NCBI GenBank assembly: GCA_002700305.1
Contig: PACZ01000006.1
Coordinates: 27,069-91,068 of the forward strand
DNA: 64,000 bases
Direction of reading: 5' to 3'
Origin: Hyphomonas sp.
Lineage (GTDB): Bacteria; Pseudomonadota; Alphaproteobacteria; Caulobacterales; Hyphomonadaceae
Below are positions 35,498 to 44,566 of the stretch, one piece after another. Made by a program: the position numbers and the translations under genes. How positions within the stretch are numbered: the first letter of the stretch is position 1; every line of letters begins with the position of its first letter. Under the pieces are notes generated by a model that saw nothing but the letters and a program-made list of their open reading frames with translations, ran no database searches and was not told the origin of the DNA.

Positions 35498-35639
35498 GGA
35501 TTATCCTCCCAGCCCCGCACAGGAGCTTTGGTCTTCGCTTTCCGGCACACTACAGAGATCGGCGGCCTGGCGCCAAGCCGGAACGTTGCGGCATCCTACG
35601 CATTGATCCTTCAGGTTCTGCCACAAAAGGAGATTTCCA

Positions 35640-36080
35640 ATGAAACGCACCGCCACAGCCATCTGGAAAGGCAATCTGCGCGAAGGCACCGGAACGCTGG
35701 ATACCCAAAGCGGCGCCCTCGACGCGCATCCCTATTCTTTCAAGGCCCGGTTCGAGGATGAAAACGGCAAGTCCGGCACCAATCCGGAGGAATTGCTGGG
35801 CGCGGCGCATGCCGGCTGTTTCACCATGCAGCTGTCGCACCTGCTGGCCCAGGCAGGTCACCCAGCGGAGCAGCTGAAGACCACCGCAGCCGTTTCGGTC
35901 GAACCGAAAGATGGCGGCGGCTTTGAGATCACGCGCAGCGCGCTCAGCCTTGAGGCAAAAGTCCCGGGCATTGAACCGGACATATTCGAGGCCATTGCGG
36001 GTAAGGCCAAGGCCGGATGCCCCGTCTCCGTTGCGCTGGGCGGCGTTGAAATCACACTGGAAACCCGCCTCGACCGCTGA
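35640..36080 (+). CDS. OsmC-family peroxiredoxin
   Basis: 146 aa; AAAAGGAG lies upstream of the ATG. OsmC proteins reduce organic hydroperoxides with two cysteines. Both are present: [16 protein letters not shown] (first Cys in the long helix) and [15 protein letters not shown] (second). The start [18 protein letters not shown] and [10 protein letters not shown] are typical of OsmC rather than Ohr. Length matches the family (about 140). It is divergent from the beta-lactamase-like gene and 62 bases upstream of map. Regulation is not visible. Confidence 0.93.
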   Translation: MKRTATAIWKGNLREGTGTLDTQSGALDAHPYSFKARFEDENGKSGTNPEELLGAAHAGCFTMQLSHLLAQAGHPAEQLKTTAAVSVEPKDGGGFEITRSALSLEAKVPGIEPDIFEAIAGKAKAGCPVSVALGGVEITLETRLDR

Positions 36081-36142
36081 CCAAGGGTGGAAATTTTCCG
36101 CTTTTGCTGCCACATTCGGCGCAGACAGCAGAAAGTTACCCG

Positions 36143-36964
36143 ATGACCGACACCGACCTCCTCTTGCCCATGCGCACGGGCGAAATCCGCATTCACGATG
36201 CCGAAGGCTTCGAGGGCATGCGCAAGGCCGGGCGGCTGGTGGCGGAATGTCTCGACATGCTTGTGCCGGAAGTGAAGCCGGGCGTGACGACCGAACACCT
36301 CGACAATCTGATCCGGGAGTTCGTGCTGGACCATGGCGCAACCTCTGCCACGATCGGCTATCGCGGCTATCGCCACGCGTCCTGCATCTCAATCAACCAT
36401 GTGATCTGCCATGGCATTCCGGGGCCGAAACCGCTGAAGGAAGGCGACATCGCAAATATCGACGTGACGCTCATCATCGATGGCTGGCACGGCGACCATT
36501 CGCGCATGTTCGGCGTGGGCGAGGTGAAGCGGAAGGCCGAACGCCTGATGGACGTCACCTATGAGGCCATGATGGCCGGCATCGCACAGGTGAAGCCCGG
36601 CAACCGGTTCGGCGACATCGGCGGCGCGATCAGCGAGATCGCCCGCAAGAACCGGATGTCCGTGGTCGAGGATTTCTGCGGCCACGGCCTCGGCCGTCTT
36701 TTCCATGACGAACCGAACGTGATCCACTCCTCCGACTACAATACCGGCCCGGAACTGAAGCCCGGCATGTTCTTCACCATCGAGCCGATGCTGAACCTTG
36801 GCCGCAAGGATGCGAACATCCTGCCCGACGGCTGGACGGCCGTGACGCGCGACCGCCAGCTTTCGGCCCAGTACGAACACTCCGTCGGCGTGACGGAAGA
36901 CGGCGTAGAGATCTTTACGACCAGCCCGAAAGGCTGGCACCAGCCCCACAAGGTCGACCTCTAG
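36143..36964 (+). CDS. map: Methionine aminopeptidase, type I
   Basis: 273 aa from the ATG at 36143; the frame opens at 36104 but the shorter start gives the standard N-terminus. It removes the initiator Met from nascent proteins. Metal ligands and active-site motifs are all present: SCISINHVICHGIPG (catalytic His), IANIDVTLIIDGWHGDHSRM (Asp pair), FCGHGLGRLFHDEPNV (His), FFTIEPMLNLG (Glu) and SAQYEHSVGVTE (Glu). There is no N-terminal zinc-finger extension. Length is normal. It is followed convergently by the cupin lipoprotein gene after 4 bases. Confidence 0.96.
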   Translation: MTDTDLLLPMRTGEIRIHDAEGFEGMRKAGRLVAECLDMLVPEVKPGVTTEHLDNLIREFVLDHGATSATIGYRGYRHASCISINHVICHGIPGPKPLKEGDIANIDVTLIIDGWHGDHSRMFGVGEVKRKAERLMDVTYEAMMAGIAQVKPGNRFGDIGGAISEIARKNRMSVVEDFCGHGLGRLFHDEPNVIHSSDYNTGPELKPGMFFTIEPMLNLGRKDANILPDGWTAVTRDRQLSAQYEHSVGVTEDGVEIFTTSPKGWHQPHKVDL

Positions 36965-36968
36965 GCCC

Positions 36969-37613
36969 CTATTCCTGTTCGGGTTCCGGCGGAGGCGGCG
37001 GCGCGTAGAACGGCGCGGCGGCTTCCGGCATCTGATCCATTGAAATGATGATGCCATGCTCGGCAGCAAGCTGGCCGATCACGGCGCCGGCCTCTTCGGC
37101 ATTGGCGGGTCTGGCTTCGGCGATCCGGGGCGCAGCACTCGCCATGAATGCCTCGAAGGAACTGCCGGTCGTGGTCATCAGCAGTTCGGTCGGCGTATCG
37201 CTGCCGTTCCAGAACATGTGCGCATGGCCGCGGTTGAGGGCCGCAAAGTCCCCCGGCTTGAGGCGCAGCGTTTCGCCATTCGACAGAACGTCCAGCGTGC
37301 CCGAGAGGACATAGAAATACTCGTCTTCCAGGCTGTGCGTGTGCGGCGGCGAGCCCGGGCTCTTCGGCGGCAGGAGGAATTCGTAGATGGTCACCTCCCC
37401 CGCCGATTCCGCGTTCGACAGCAGGAGGCGGACCGGGTGGAACGGATTGTCCACCATCTCGCCCTTGGCAGCCCGCACCAGCTTGTCCGGATGGTCAGCA
37501 TGGTCCGATATGGTCATGGCATGATCATCGGCATGTTCGTGCGGGTGCGCGCCATGGGCACAGGCGGCAAGGCCAAAGGCCAGCGCAGGCAGGATTGCCG
37601 TGGTCAGTTTCAT
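36969..37613 (-). CDS. Cupin-domain lipoprotein
   Basis: 214 aa from the ATG at 37613 with AAGGGGAA upstream; the longer frame to 37865 lacks support and would run into the radC start region. Signal peptide with lipobox (PALAFGLAACAHG) followed by a His-rich stretch (HGAHPHEHADDH). The cupin core is SPPHTHSLEDEYFYVLSG (metal-binding His pair and Glu) and ALNRGHAHMFWNG (third His). The C-terminal ~60 residues are helical and end in a Pro/Glu tail. Catalytic function of the cupin cannot be told. The His-rich N-terminus may bind metal. Confidence 0.85.
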   Translation of the reverse strand: MKLTTAILPALAFGLAACAHGAHPHEHADDHAMTISDHADHPDKLVRAAKGEMVDNPFHPVRLLLSNAESAGEVTIYEFLLPPKSPGSPPHTHSLEDEYFYVLSGTLDVLSNGETLRLKPGDFAALNRGHAHMFWNGSDTPTELLMTTTGSSFEAFMASAAPRIAEARPANAEEAGAVIGQLAAEHGIIISMDQMPEAAAPFYAPPPPPEPEQE

Positions 37614-37741
37614 ACCGGTTTCCCCTTTTCTTTTCCGGCCTCTTGGCGGGCCGTGAAGTAAACGCTTCCACAGGAATTCTCCTCCGGCAAGCGCGCCAAA
37701 CCCACTTTGTCGAAACGGATTTTCGTGGTTTCTCCGCAGGG

Positions 37742-38431
37742 ATGAAAACCGGAACGGACAAACCTCACTGGCAGGGACATCGCGAGCGCCTGCGCGGCAA
37801 GCTGCTGTCGCGCGGCGCGGCGGCGCTCGACGATTACGAGATTCTCGAAGTCCTGCTGATGGCATTTATTCCCCGACGGGATGTGAAGCCGATCGCCAAG
37901 GCGCTGGAGGCAAAGTTCGGCGGCCTGTCCGGCGTGCTGGCCGCCCCGGCTGGCGATCTCGTCAAGGTGGACGGCATCGGCGAAACCGTGGCCGCCTATC
38001 TGAAAGCCGTCGCCGAACTGCAGAGCCGGGCGAGCCTGCAGGAAATCCGCAAGCGCGAGGTCATCTCCTCCTGGTCGGCCCTGCTGGAATATGTCCGCCG
38101 CGAGATGCAGCATGAGACGCGCGAGCAGTTCCGCGTGCTTTTCCTGGACCGGAAAAACCAGCTGATTGCCGATGAGGTCATGAGCCAAGGCACAGTGGAC
38201 CAGGCCCCCGTCTATCCGCGCGAGATTGCCCGCCGGGCACTGGAGCTTGCCGCCTCCAGCCTGATCCTGGTGCACAACCACCCTTCGGGTGACACGACGC
38301 CCTCGCGCGCCGACATCGACATGACGCGGGAAATCATCGACGCGCTCATTCCCTTTGAAATCGAGGTCCACGACCATCTGATCGCCGGAACCGGCGGCGT
38401 CACCAGCTTCCGGTCTGCAGGCCTGATCTGA
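37742..38431 (+). CDS. radC: RadC-family JAB-domain protein
   Basis: 229 aa from the ATG at 37742. N-terminal helix-hairpin-helix region (GLSGVLAAPAGDLVKVDGIG) precedes the JAB/MPN metalloprotease-like domain with VHNHPSGDTTPSRADIDMT, the HxHPSGx10D zinc signature, and VHDHLIAGTGGVTSFRSAGL. Complete and of normal length. The name reflects an old assignment to DNA repair; the true role of the family is unresolved. The upstream gene (cupin) is divergent. A poor ribosome-binding site (GCAGGG) precedes the start, so an upstream start in the same frame cannot be excluded. Confidence 0.88.
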   Translation: MKTGTDKPHWQGHRERLRGKLLSRGAAALDDYEILEVLLMAFIPRRDVKPIAKALEAKFGGLSGVLAAPAGDLVKVDGIGETVAAYLKAVAELQSRASLQEIRKREVISSWSALLEYVRREMQHETREQFRVLFLDRKNQLIADEVMSQGTVDQAPVYPREIARRALELAASSLILVHNHPSGDTTPSRADIDMTREIIDALIPFEIEVHDHLIAGTGGVTSFRSAGLI

Positions 38432-38538
38432 TGATTACCTTACGATAAGGCTTGCAGCGGGCGCGCGGGGCACTACCGTGGTGCCATCGCCAGCAAATGC
38501 TCCGGTCAGAAGAGCAACGCTGCATCGGAGGAGACTAC

Positions 38539-40047
38539 ATGAGCGATACGACAGCCGGCCCGGCAGCTCAGCCTGGCCACATCACCGGTTTTGGCTCTCG
38601 TGGCTACAGGACGTACGTCCTGATGTCCCTCATGCTGGTTTACACGCTGAACTTCATCGACCGGTCCCTGATCGGCGTGGTTGGCCAGCCGATCATGGAC
38701 TCCTTCGGCCTCAGCGACGCCCAATGGGGCCTACTGAACGGCCCACCCTTTGCCCTCTTCTATGCCCTGATGGGCATTCCGATCGCCATGTGGGCCGACC
38801 GCGGCAACCGCGTCTTCATCATCGGTCTCTGCATCATCATCTGGTCCATCATGACCGCGCTTTGCGGCCTGGCGGCGGGCTTTATCTGGCTGCTTCTGTT
38901 CCGTGTCGGCGTGGCCATTGGTGAAGCCGGCTGTACGCCTCCCGCCAACTCGCTGATCACCGACTACTACCCGCCGAAAAGCCGCGCCAACGCACTCGGC
39001 ATCTACTCCATGGGTGTCACCATCGGCGGCGTCCTGGCCCAGCTGTTCGGCGGCACGATCGCCTCCATCAAGGGCCCGGACATGGGCAACTGGCTGCATT
39101 CCCTCGGCCTCGGCTTCATGTTCGACCACCTGAACTGGGAAACAGTTGAAGGCTGGCGCATTGCCTTTGTCGTGATCGGCACGCCAGGCGTGCTGATCGC
39201 CGCACTGATCTGGTTCACGATGAAGGAACCGCCGCGCGGACACTCAGACGCGCCTTCGCTGCACATTGAGAAAGCCGGCATTCTGGAAGCCTTCAAGGAA
39301 TTCGGCCGCAAACCCACTTTCTGGACGCTGTCGCTCGGCGCCGCCTTTGTCGCCTTTGTCGGCTATGGCCTGTTCGCCTTCCAGACGCCGTTCCTGATGC
39401 GCGTCCATGGCGTCAGCCTGCATGATGCCGCCGTGAAGTTCGGCGCGCCGCTGTCCGCCGTTGCTGCGGGGGGGACATTCCTCGGCGGTTACCTCGCAGA
39501 GAAGCTGTCGCATCGCTTCCCGGCCGTGTCGGCCTGGCTGCCCGGTGTCGGCCTGCTGATTGCAGTGCCGGCCTATTCCATCGCCTTCCTGACCTCTTCA
39601 CTGACTGTGGCAATCTTCTTCTGGGTCATCGCGGCCGTCACGCACTATGCCTATCTCGGCGCCCAGTACACAGTCGGCACCGGCATCGTCAGCCCGCGCG
39701 CCCGCGCCACGACGATCTCGGTCCTGCTGTTCATCGTCGCCCTGATCGGCAACGGCATCGGGCCGATGTTCACCGGCTGGATGAGCACGCATTTCATGTC
39801 GTCGAGCCTGGCGGCCCAGGGCCTTTCGGACCAGTTCGCAACCTTCGAACCGAAATTCTGCGGCGTGAATGTCGAGCAGCTCGGCGCTGACGGCCCGGCC
39901 CTCTGCTCGGCCTATGCCGAAGGCCTGCGCCATTCCATGGTTGCCACGGTGATGATCTTCATCATCGCTGCCGCGTTCTACTTCCTCGCCGCGCGCACCT
40001 TCATGCGCGACCGCTACGACCCCGCTGCACCTTCCGGACAAGGATGA
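38539..40047 (+). CDS. Major facilitator superfamily transporter (first of tandem pair)
   Basis: 502 aa from the ATG at 38539 (GGAGGAG upstream). Twelve helices. Spinster-like MFS features: YVLMSLMLVYTLNFIDRSLI, GIPIAMWADRGNRVFIIG (the loop 2-3 motif), LFRVGVAIGEAGCTPPANSL and LGIYSMGVTIGGVLAQLFGG. It has a long loop between helices 5 and 6 and an extra cysteine-containing loop near the C-terminus (FCGVNVEQLGADGPALC). The following gene (40080) is a close paralog, 32 bases downstream, so the pair arose by duplication. Substrate unknown. Confidence 0.9.
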   Translation: MSDTTAGPAAQPGHITGFGSRGYRTYVLMSLMLVYTLNFIDRSLIGVVGQPIMDSFGLSDAQWGLLNGPPFALFYALMGIPIAMWADRGNRVFIIGLCIIIWSIMTALCGLAAGFIWLLLFRVGVAIGEAGCTPPANSLITDYYPPKSRANALGIYSMGVTIGGVLAQLFGGTIASIKGPDMGNWLHSLGLGFMFDHLNWETVEGWRIAFVVIGTPGVLIAALIWFTMKEPPRGHSDAPSLHIEKAGILEAFKEFGRKPTFWTLSLGAAFVAFVGYGLFAFQTPFLMRVHGVSLHDAAVKFGAPLSAVAAGGTFLGGYLAEKLSHRFPAVSAWLPGVGLLIAVPAYSIAFLTSSLTVAIFFWVIAAVTHYAYLGAQYTVGTGIVSPRARATTISVLLFIVALIGNGIGPMFTGWMSTHFMSSSLAAQGLSDQFATFEPKFCGVNVEQLGADGPALCSAYAEGLRHSMVATVMIFIIAAAFYFLAARTFMRDRYDPAAPSGQG

Positions 40048-40079
40048 TTTCGAACCCGGCCAATTGACAGGAGACGCCC

Positions 40080-41561
40080 ATGACTGACGCCGCCGCAGCC
40101 CGACCGGGACACGAAACGGGATATGGATCCTCAGGATACCGCGCCTATGTGCTGAGCGCCCTGCTCATTGTCTACATTTTCAACTTCATCGACCGGTCGA
40201 TCTTCGCGATCCTGACCGAGCCGATGAAGACGTCGCTGCAGCTGGAAGACTGGCACATGGGCGTGCTGGGTGGCCTCGCCTTTGCGATCTTCTACACGAC
40301 GCTCGGCATCCCGATTGCCCGCCTCGCCGAACGGCGCAGCCGGATCGGCATCATCGTGATTGCGCTGTCCTTGTGGAGCCTGATGACCGTCCTGTGCGGC
40401 TTTGCCATGGGCTTCATGTCGCTCTTCCTGTTCCGCCTCATGGTGGGCGTCGGCGAAGCGGGCTGCACCCCGCCAGCCCAGTCCGTCATCGCCGATTATT
40501 TCAAACCGTCCAGCCGCGCGACGGCCGCCTCGATCTACGCGCTCGGCGTGCCGCTCGGCGGCATGATTGCCGGCCTCGCGGGCGGCCCGATCAATGACTA
40601 TGTGACCGGCGACAATGTCCACGCCCTGCTGGACAACTGGGGCTGGACCTGGGCGGTCGAGATGATCGACTGGAAGAGTTTCGAGGGCTGGCGCATCGCG
40701 TTTATCGCCGTCGGCCTGCCGGGCGTTTTGATCGCCGCGATCCTCGGCATGACCATCAAGGAGCCGCCGCGCGGCTATACCGATCCGCCGAACGCGTCGG
40801 GCATGCCGACGGAGCGTTCGGGCTTTGTGACAGCGTTCAAGACGCTGATGAAGAAGCCGACCTATGTGCATGTCGTCACCGGGGCGGCCATTGCCTCCTT
40901 TGCCGGCTATGGCATCGCGCAATTCTCCACCTCCTTCCTCCGCCGGACGCATGGCCTCAGCCTGACCGAAGCGGCCCTGATCTTCAGCCTCGTTGTCGGC
41001 CTGATGGCCGCCATCGGCGTGTTCCTGTCCGGCTTCCTGGCCGACAAGATGTCGGTGCGCCATCCGAAGGCCCTGTCCTGGATGCCGGCGCTGGGCATGG
41101 GCCTGTCGGTGCCGCTCTACTGGCTCGGCTATCTCGCGCCGACCGTGCCGCTGATGCTGCCGCCGCTGATGGCGGCCGCCTTGCTGCACTATTTCTATCT
41201 CGGCCCGATGTATGCCGTTTCCACTGGTGTGGCAGACGCCCGCACCCGGGCCACGGCCGTCGCGCTCACCCTGTTCGCGGTGAACCTGATCGGCATCGGC
41301 CTTGGCCCCACCCTGATCGGCATCCTGTCGACCTTCCTGAAAACCATGATGCTCGGCGGGTACGACCTCGGCCTGACGCTGGAGATCTGCAAGGATGTGA
41401 CCGGCCTGCCGGACGCCCAGGCAGCGGCCTGCAACAGCGCCAATGCCCGGGGCCTGCAATGGTCGATCATCGTCTTCGCCACGCTCTATGGCTGGGCGGC
41501 CCTTCATTATCTGTGGGCCGGCAAGACACTGCAGCGTGACATGATCACCCGGTCGGCTTAA
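40080..41561 (+). CDS. Major facilitator superfamily transporter (second of tandem pair)
   Basis: 493 aa; AGGAG precedes the ATG. Aligned by eye it mirrors the upstream gene helix for helix: YVLSALLIVYIFNFIDRSIF, GIPIARLAERRSRIGIIV, LFRLMVGVGEAGCTPPAQSV and IYALGVPLGGMIAGLAGG. The loop between helices 5 and 6 and the C-terminal cysteine loop (ICKDVTGLPDAQAAAC) differ in length. Substrate not known. The homoserine kinase gene starts 9 bases downstream, so the pair may be co-transcribed with threonine-biosynthesis and membrane genes. Confidence 0.9.
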   Translation: MTDAAAARPGHETGYGSSGYRAYVLSALLIVYIFNFIDRSIFAILTEPMKTSLQLEDWHMGVLGGLAFAIFYTTLGIPIARLAERRSRIGIIVIALSLWSLMTVLCGFAMGFMSLFLFRLMVGVGEAGCTPPAQSVIADYFKPSSRATAASIYALGVPLGGMIAGLAGGPINDYVTGDNVHALLDNWGWTWAVEMIDWKSFEGWRIAFIAVGLPGVLIAAILGMTIKEPPRGYTDPPNASGMPTERSGFVTAFKTLMKKPTYVHVVTGAAIASFAGYGIAQFSTSFLRRTHGLSLTEAALIFSLVVGLMAAIGVFLSGFLADKMSVRHPKALSWMPALGMGLSVPLYWLGYLAPTVPLMLPPLMAAALLHYFYLGPMYAVSTGVADARTRATAVALTLFAVNLIGIGLGPTLIGILSTFLKTMMLGGYDLGLTLEICKDVTGLPDAQAAACNSANARGLQWSIIVFATLYGWAALHYLWAGKTLQRDMITRSA

Positions 41562-41570
41562 TCGGGTGGC

Positions 41571-42548
41571 ATGGCTGTCTACACTCAGGTTTCCGACGAG
41601 GCGCTCGCCGCCTTCCTGACCGAATACGATCTCGGCGCCGCGCTTTCCTTCAAGGGGATCGCGGAGGGCGTCGAGAACTCGAACTATTATCTTGAGACCG
41701 AAAAAGGCCGCTACATCCTCACCCTGTTCGAGAAGCGGGTGAATGCGGAGGAGTTGCCCTATTTCGTCGCCCTGAAACAGCACCTCGCCGCCAAGGGCTA
41801 TCCCTGCCCCTCGCCCATCGCTGCGCGGGACGGCAAGGCACTGCGCCAACTGGAAGGCCGCCCGGCGCTGATCGTCACCTTCATCGACGGTCTCTCCCCC
41901 CGCAGACCAAATGTCACCCAGTGCCGGGAGCTTGGCGCGGGCATGGCACGCATGCACCTCGCTTTGGCCGACTTCGGCATGGAGCGCGCGAACAGTCTCG
42001 GCCCGGCTTCATGGCCGCGTCTGTGGGCCGGCCGGGAAGCCGACGCAGACGCGCTCCAGCCCGGCCTCGCCGAGGCCATTGCAGGCGATCTTGCCGCCAT
42101 TGCCGAAGCCAGGCCGCAATCGCTCGGCCTGCCGCGCGGCACGATCCATGCGGATCTCTTCCCCGACAATGCCTTCTTCCTGGGCGATAAATTCTCCGGC
42201 GCGATCGATTTCTATTTCGCCTGCACCGATGCCCTCGCCTATGACCTCGCCATCTGCCTCAACGCCTGGGCGTTCGAAGATGGCGGGCGCGACTCGCTGG
42301 ATTATAATTTTTCCAAGGGTGCGGCCCTGATTGCAGGCTATGAGAGCGTGCGGCCGCTGGAGCCTGCCGAGCGCGATGCCCTGCCCGTTCTGGCCCGCGG
42401 CGCGGCGCTCCGTTTTTTCCTGACGCGCCTCGTCGACTGGTCGTCGACGCCGGAAGGTGCCCTCGTAAAGCCCAAAAACCCCCTCGAATATGCCGGACGC
42501 CTCGCCTTCCATCGCAAAGTGGAAACGGCGGAAGGATACGGTGCGTGA
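41571..42548 (+). CDS. thrB: Homoserine kinase (aminoglycoside-phosphotransferase fold)
   Basis: 325 aa. ATP-dependent phosphorylation of homoserine on the way to threonine, of the APH-fold type common in alphaproteobacteria. Evidence: AAFLTEYDLGAALSFKGIAE, GVENSNYYLETEKGRYILTL, LPRGTIHADLFPDNAFFLG (catalytic HxDxxxxN) and FSGAIDFYFACTDALAYDLA (metal-binding Asp). Length matches the type. The next small membrane protein starts inside its stop (GTGA overlap), so it is the first of a three-gene run. Confidence 0.94.
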   Translation: MAVYTQVSDEALAAFLTEYDLGAALSFKGIAEGVENSNYYLETEKGRYILTLFEKRVNAEELPYFVALKQHLAAKGYPCPSPIAARDGKALRQLEGRPALIVTFIDGLSPRRPNVTQCRELGAGMARMHLALADFGMERANSLGPASWPRLWAGREADADALQPGLAEAIAGDLAAIAEARPQSLGLPRGTIHADLFPDNAFFLGDKFSGAIDFYFACTDALAYDLAICLNAWAFEDGGRDSLDYNFSKGAALIAGYESVRPLEPAERDALPVLARGAALRFFLTRLVDWSSTPEGALVKPKNPLEYAGRLAFHRKVETAEGYGA

Positions 42549-43036
42549 ACCAGGATTGGAAAGAATGGCTGAGGCTCGCCCTCGCAACCCTCCTCGCCCC
42601 CATCCTTGCCGCCGGATTGAGTGCGGCCTTGCTCGCCATGGTGATCGCGCCTGAACTGGTCTTCCGGGTCGAGATCGATTCCGTCACATCGCGGCCGGCG
42701 ACCCTGCCGGAAATCATGGCCAGCCTGATTGGGTTCGGTTTTCTGGGCGGCGCCTTCGGCATCTTCCTTGGCTGGCCCGCCATGATGATTGCCGGACTGC
42801 CTGCGCACCGCTGGCTGGTTCGTAAAGGCCGGACGGACTGGCTGCCCTACGCCCTGACCGGCCTCGCCGCAGGCACGGTCACCATGCTCATTTATTTCCT
42901 GGCCACCGGCAGTCTGCGTGACCCTTCGCTGTTGCTGGACGCCTCGCCCCTCCTGGCAACCGGCCCGCTGACCGGCTTCCTCGCCGCAAGCCTCTTCTGG
43001 CTGGTCCGTCTGCCCGGACGGATCTCCGCATCATGA
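42545..43036 (+). CDS. Small membrane protein, unknown
   Basis: 163 aa from a GTG overlapping the thrB stop (4 bases). Hydrophobic segments: LALATLLAPILAAGLSAALL, MASLIGFGFLGGAFGIFLGW, YALTGLAAGTVTMLIYFLAT and LTGFLAASLFWLVRLPG. A soluble loop with FRVEIDSVTSRPATLPE lies after the first helix. No recognised domain. Coupled to thrB upstream and to the next membrane protein (4-base overlap at 43033-43036), so the pair is made together and may form a complex. Confidence 0.7.
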   Translation: MNQDWKEWLRLALATLLAPILAAGLSAALLAMVIAPELVFRVEIDSVTSRPATLPEIMASLIGFGFLGGAFGIFLGWPAMMIAGLPAHRWLVRKGRTDWLPYALTGLAAGTVTMLIYFLATGSLRDPSLLLDASPLLATGPLTGFLAASLFWLVRLPGRISAS

Positions 43037-43596
43037 CCGAGGCGCCTGCTCCGGTGGAACTGCCCGGCTATGCCGGACCGGCAACGCGGCGCAGCTTCCG
43101 GCGGATCAAGCTCGGCCTGTTCCTGTCCTCGCTCGCCGCCTGCCTGTTCGTCACCCTCATCGGCGTCGTCTGTACACGGGTCATGATGCTGGCGATGGGC
43201 ATCACCGGCACGGCGGCCAGTTACAGCATGCTGAGCGGTAGCGGCTTCGTCGGCGGGATGAGCGGCGCCTTCCAGCTGGCGAGCTATAATTTCTTCCTCT
43301 TCTTCATCAATGTGCCGGCCGCCTGGCTGGCCCTTGGCCTCTCGATCGGGCGGTTTCCCTATCGCGGCATCATGCACCGCAAGCCCTACCTCCGCTGGGG
43401 CAGCATCTGGGGCGCGATCCTTGTCGGCGGCACGACCGGCTTTTTCGGCACCCTCGCCAGCATTCCGAGCGGCATTGGCGCCCTGATCGGCGGCGTCTTC
43501 ATCGGCGCCATTGCAGGCGCACTCTGCGGGTGGCTGTTCCACGCCATCGTGAAGCCCGCCAACCAGCTCGCCGATGTGGACGTCGACGTCTTCTGA
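43033..43596 (+). CDS. Polytopic membrane protein, unknown
   Basis: 187 aa; the ATG overlaps the previous stop. About four to five helices: LGLFLSSLAACLFVTLIGVV, MMLAMGITGTAASYSMLS, YNFFLFFINVPAAWLALG and SIWGAILVGGTTGFFGTLA. Glycine-rich small-residue pattern in the last helix pair (IGALIGGVFIGAIAGALCGW). Family unknown; it shares overall character with the preceding 163-aa protein. It ends with an acidic tail (LADVDVDVF). Confidence 0.7.
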   Translation: MTEAPAPVELPGYAGPATRRSFRRIKLGLFLSSLAACLFVTLIGVVCTRVMMLAMGITGTAASYSMLSGSGFVGGMSGAFQLASYNFFLFFINVPAAWLALGLSIGRFPYRGIMHRKPYLRWGSIWGAILVGGTTGFFGTLASIPSGIGALIGGVFIGAIAGALCGWLFHAIVKPANQLADVDVDVF

Positions 43597-43654
43597 CGCT
43601 TGAAAATTGCCCCCTATGGTTGTACAAATTCTCCCAATGATTGGAGGATGGCGC

Positions 43655-44065
43655 ATGAAACGGCTTCTACTCGCGCTGGTGTCATTCCCCCTTCTGACTG
43701 CCGCGCATGCCGACGCACAGACAGCCTGCTTCGGGGTGAACTGTCCGCCGCCCGATGCGGCCGGTCTGGGGGATACGGGCTTCTACGACTTTTACCGCGG
43801 GCTCTGGAATCTTGATCTCTACAGCGCCCGGACGCAGTGGAGCCTCTCCCAGGCAGACCCTTTCGAAAAGAACGAGGAATGCGTCGCAGCCTGCCGCGAG
43901 GAGTACCTTCAGAACATCTCCGTCTGCCAGTCCGTGCATGGGACGCCGGAAATGAAAGAGGATCCGGCCAATGCGCAGTCCCGGCTCAATTGCGTGGATG
44001 CCATGCGCCAGCAGGAAATTCAGTGCATCAGCCCTTACACATTAATGAACTGCCCTTCCAGCTGA
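43655..44065 (+). CDS. Small secreted cysteine-rich protein
   Basis: 136 aa from the ATG at 43655, GGAGG 8 bases upstream. Signal peptide KRLLLALVSFPLLTAAHADA. The mature chain has eight cysteines (in ACFGVNCPPP, EECVAACREE, SVCQSV, LNCVDA, IQCISP and MNCPSS), suggesting several disulphides in the periplasm. The stretch VAACREEYLQNISVCQSVHG looks like a CX3C-X8-C helical hairpin. Unknown family and function; no operon partner can be assigned, since the rnhA start is 57 bases downstream. Confidence 0.75.
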   Translation: MKRLLLALVSFPLLTAAHADAQTACFGVNCPPPDAAGLGDTGFYDFYRGLWNLDLYSARTQWSLSQADPFEKNEECVAACREEYLQNISVCQSVHGTPEMKEDPANAQSRLNCVDAMRQQEIQCISPYTLMNCPSS

Positions 44066-44122
44066 TGCCGTCTCCGCATCGCCGTGCTTGACGGTTCCGC
44101 CGAAACTCATCACCTGAAGGCG

Positions 44123-44566
44123 ATGACTGATACGATCGAAATCTGGACCGATGGCGCCTGCAGCGGCAATCCCGGCCCCGGCGGCTGGGGCGCGCTGATG
44201 CGCTGGAACGGCCATGAAAAAGAACTCTGGGGCGGTGACAGCGCGACCACCAATAACCGGATGGAAATGCTGGCCGTGATCGAGGCGCTGAACGCGCTGA
44301 AGGGCCCGTCAAAGATCACGCTGCACGTCGATTCCACCTATGTGAAAGACGGCCTGACCAAGTGGATCCATGGCTGGAAGAAGAATGGCTGGAAGACCGC
44401 CGCCAAGAAGCCGGTGAAAAACCAGGATCTCTGGATGGCGATGGACGAAGCCTGCCAGCGCCACGACATCACCTGGAAATGGGTGAAGGGCCATGCCGGC
44501 GACCCCGGCAACGAAAAAGCCGACGAACTCGCCCGCCGCGGCACCGAGGAAGCGCGCGGGCGCTAG
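44123..44566 (+). CDS. rnhA: Ribonuclease HI
   Basis: 147 aa from the ATG at 44123 (GAAGG upstream); the in-frame codon at 44084 is not supported. Degrades the RNA strand of RNA-DNA hybrids, for example R-loops and Okazaki primers. All four carboxylates are visible: [18 protein letters not shown] (Asp), [13 protein letters not shown] (Glu), [11 protein letters not shown] (Asp) and [15 protein letters not shown] (Asp with the preceding His). The basic protrusion [20 protein letters not shown] is present, marking the E. coli-like type. Its stop shares CTAG with the stop of convergent selU. Confidence 0.97.
   Translation: MTDTIEIWTDGACSGNPGPGGWGALMRWNGHEKELWGGDSATTNNRMEMLAVIEALNALKGPSKITLHVDSTYVKDGLTKWIHGWKKNGWKTAAKKPVKNQDLWMAMDEACQRHDITWKWVKGHAGDPGNEKADELARRGTEEARGR

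Noticed and set aside
37614..37865. Upstream extension of the cupin gene
   Set aside because: The extended part lacks a ribosome-binding site and overlaps the radC start; the signal peptide begins at 37613.
40131..41957. Minus-strand open frame of 608 codons
   Set aside because: Antisense to the second MFS gene and the start of thrB; His/Arg/Gly-rich without domain.
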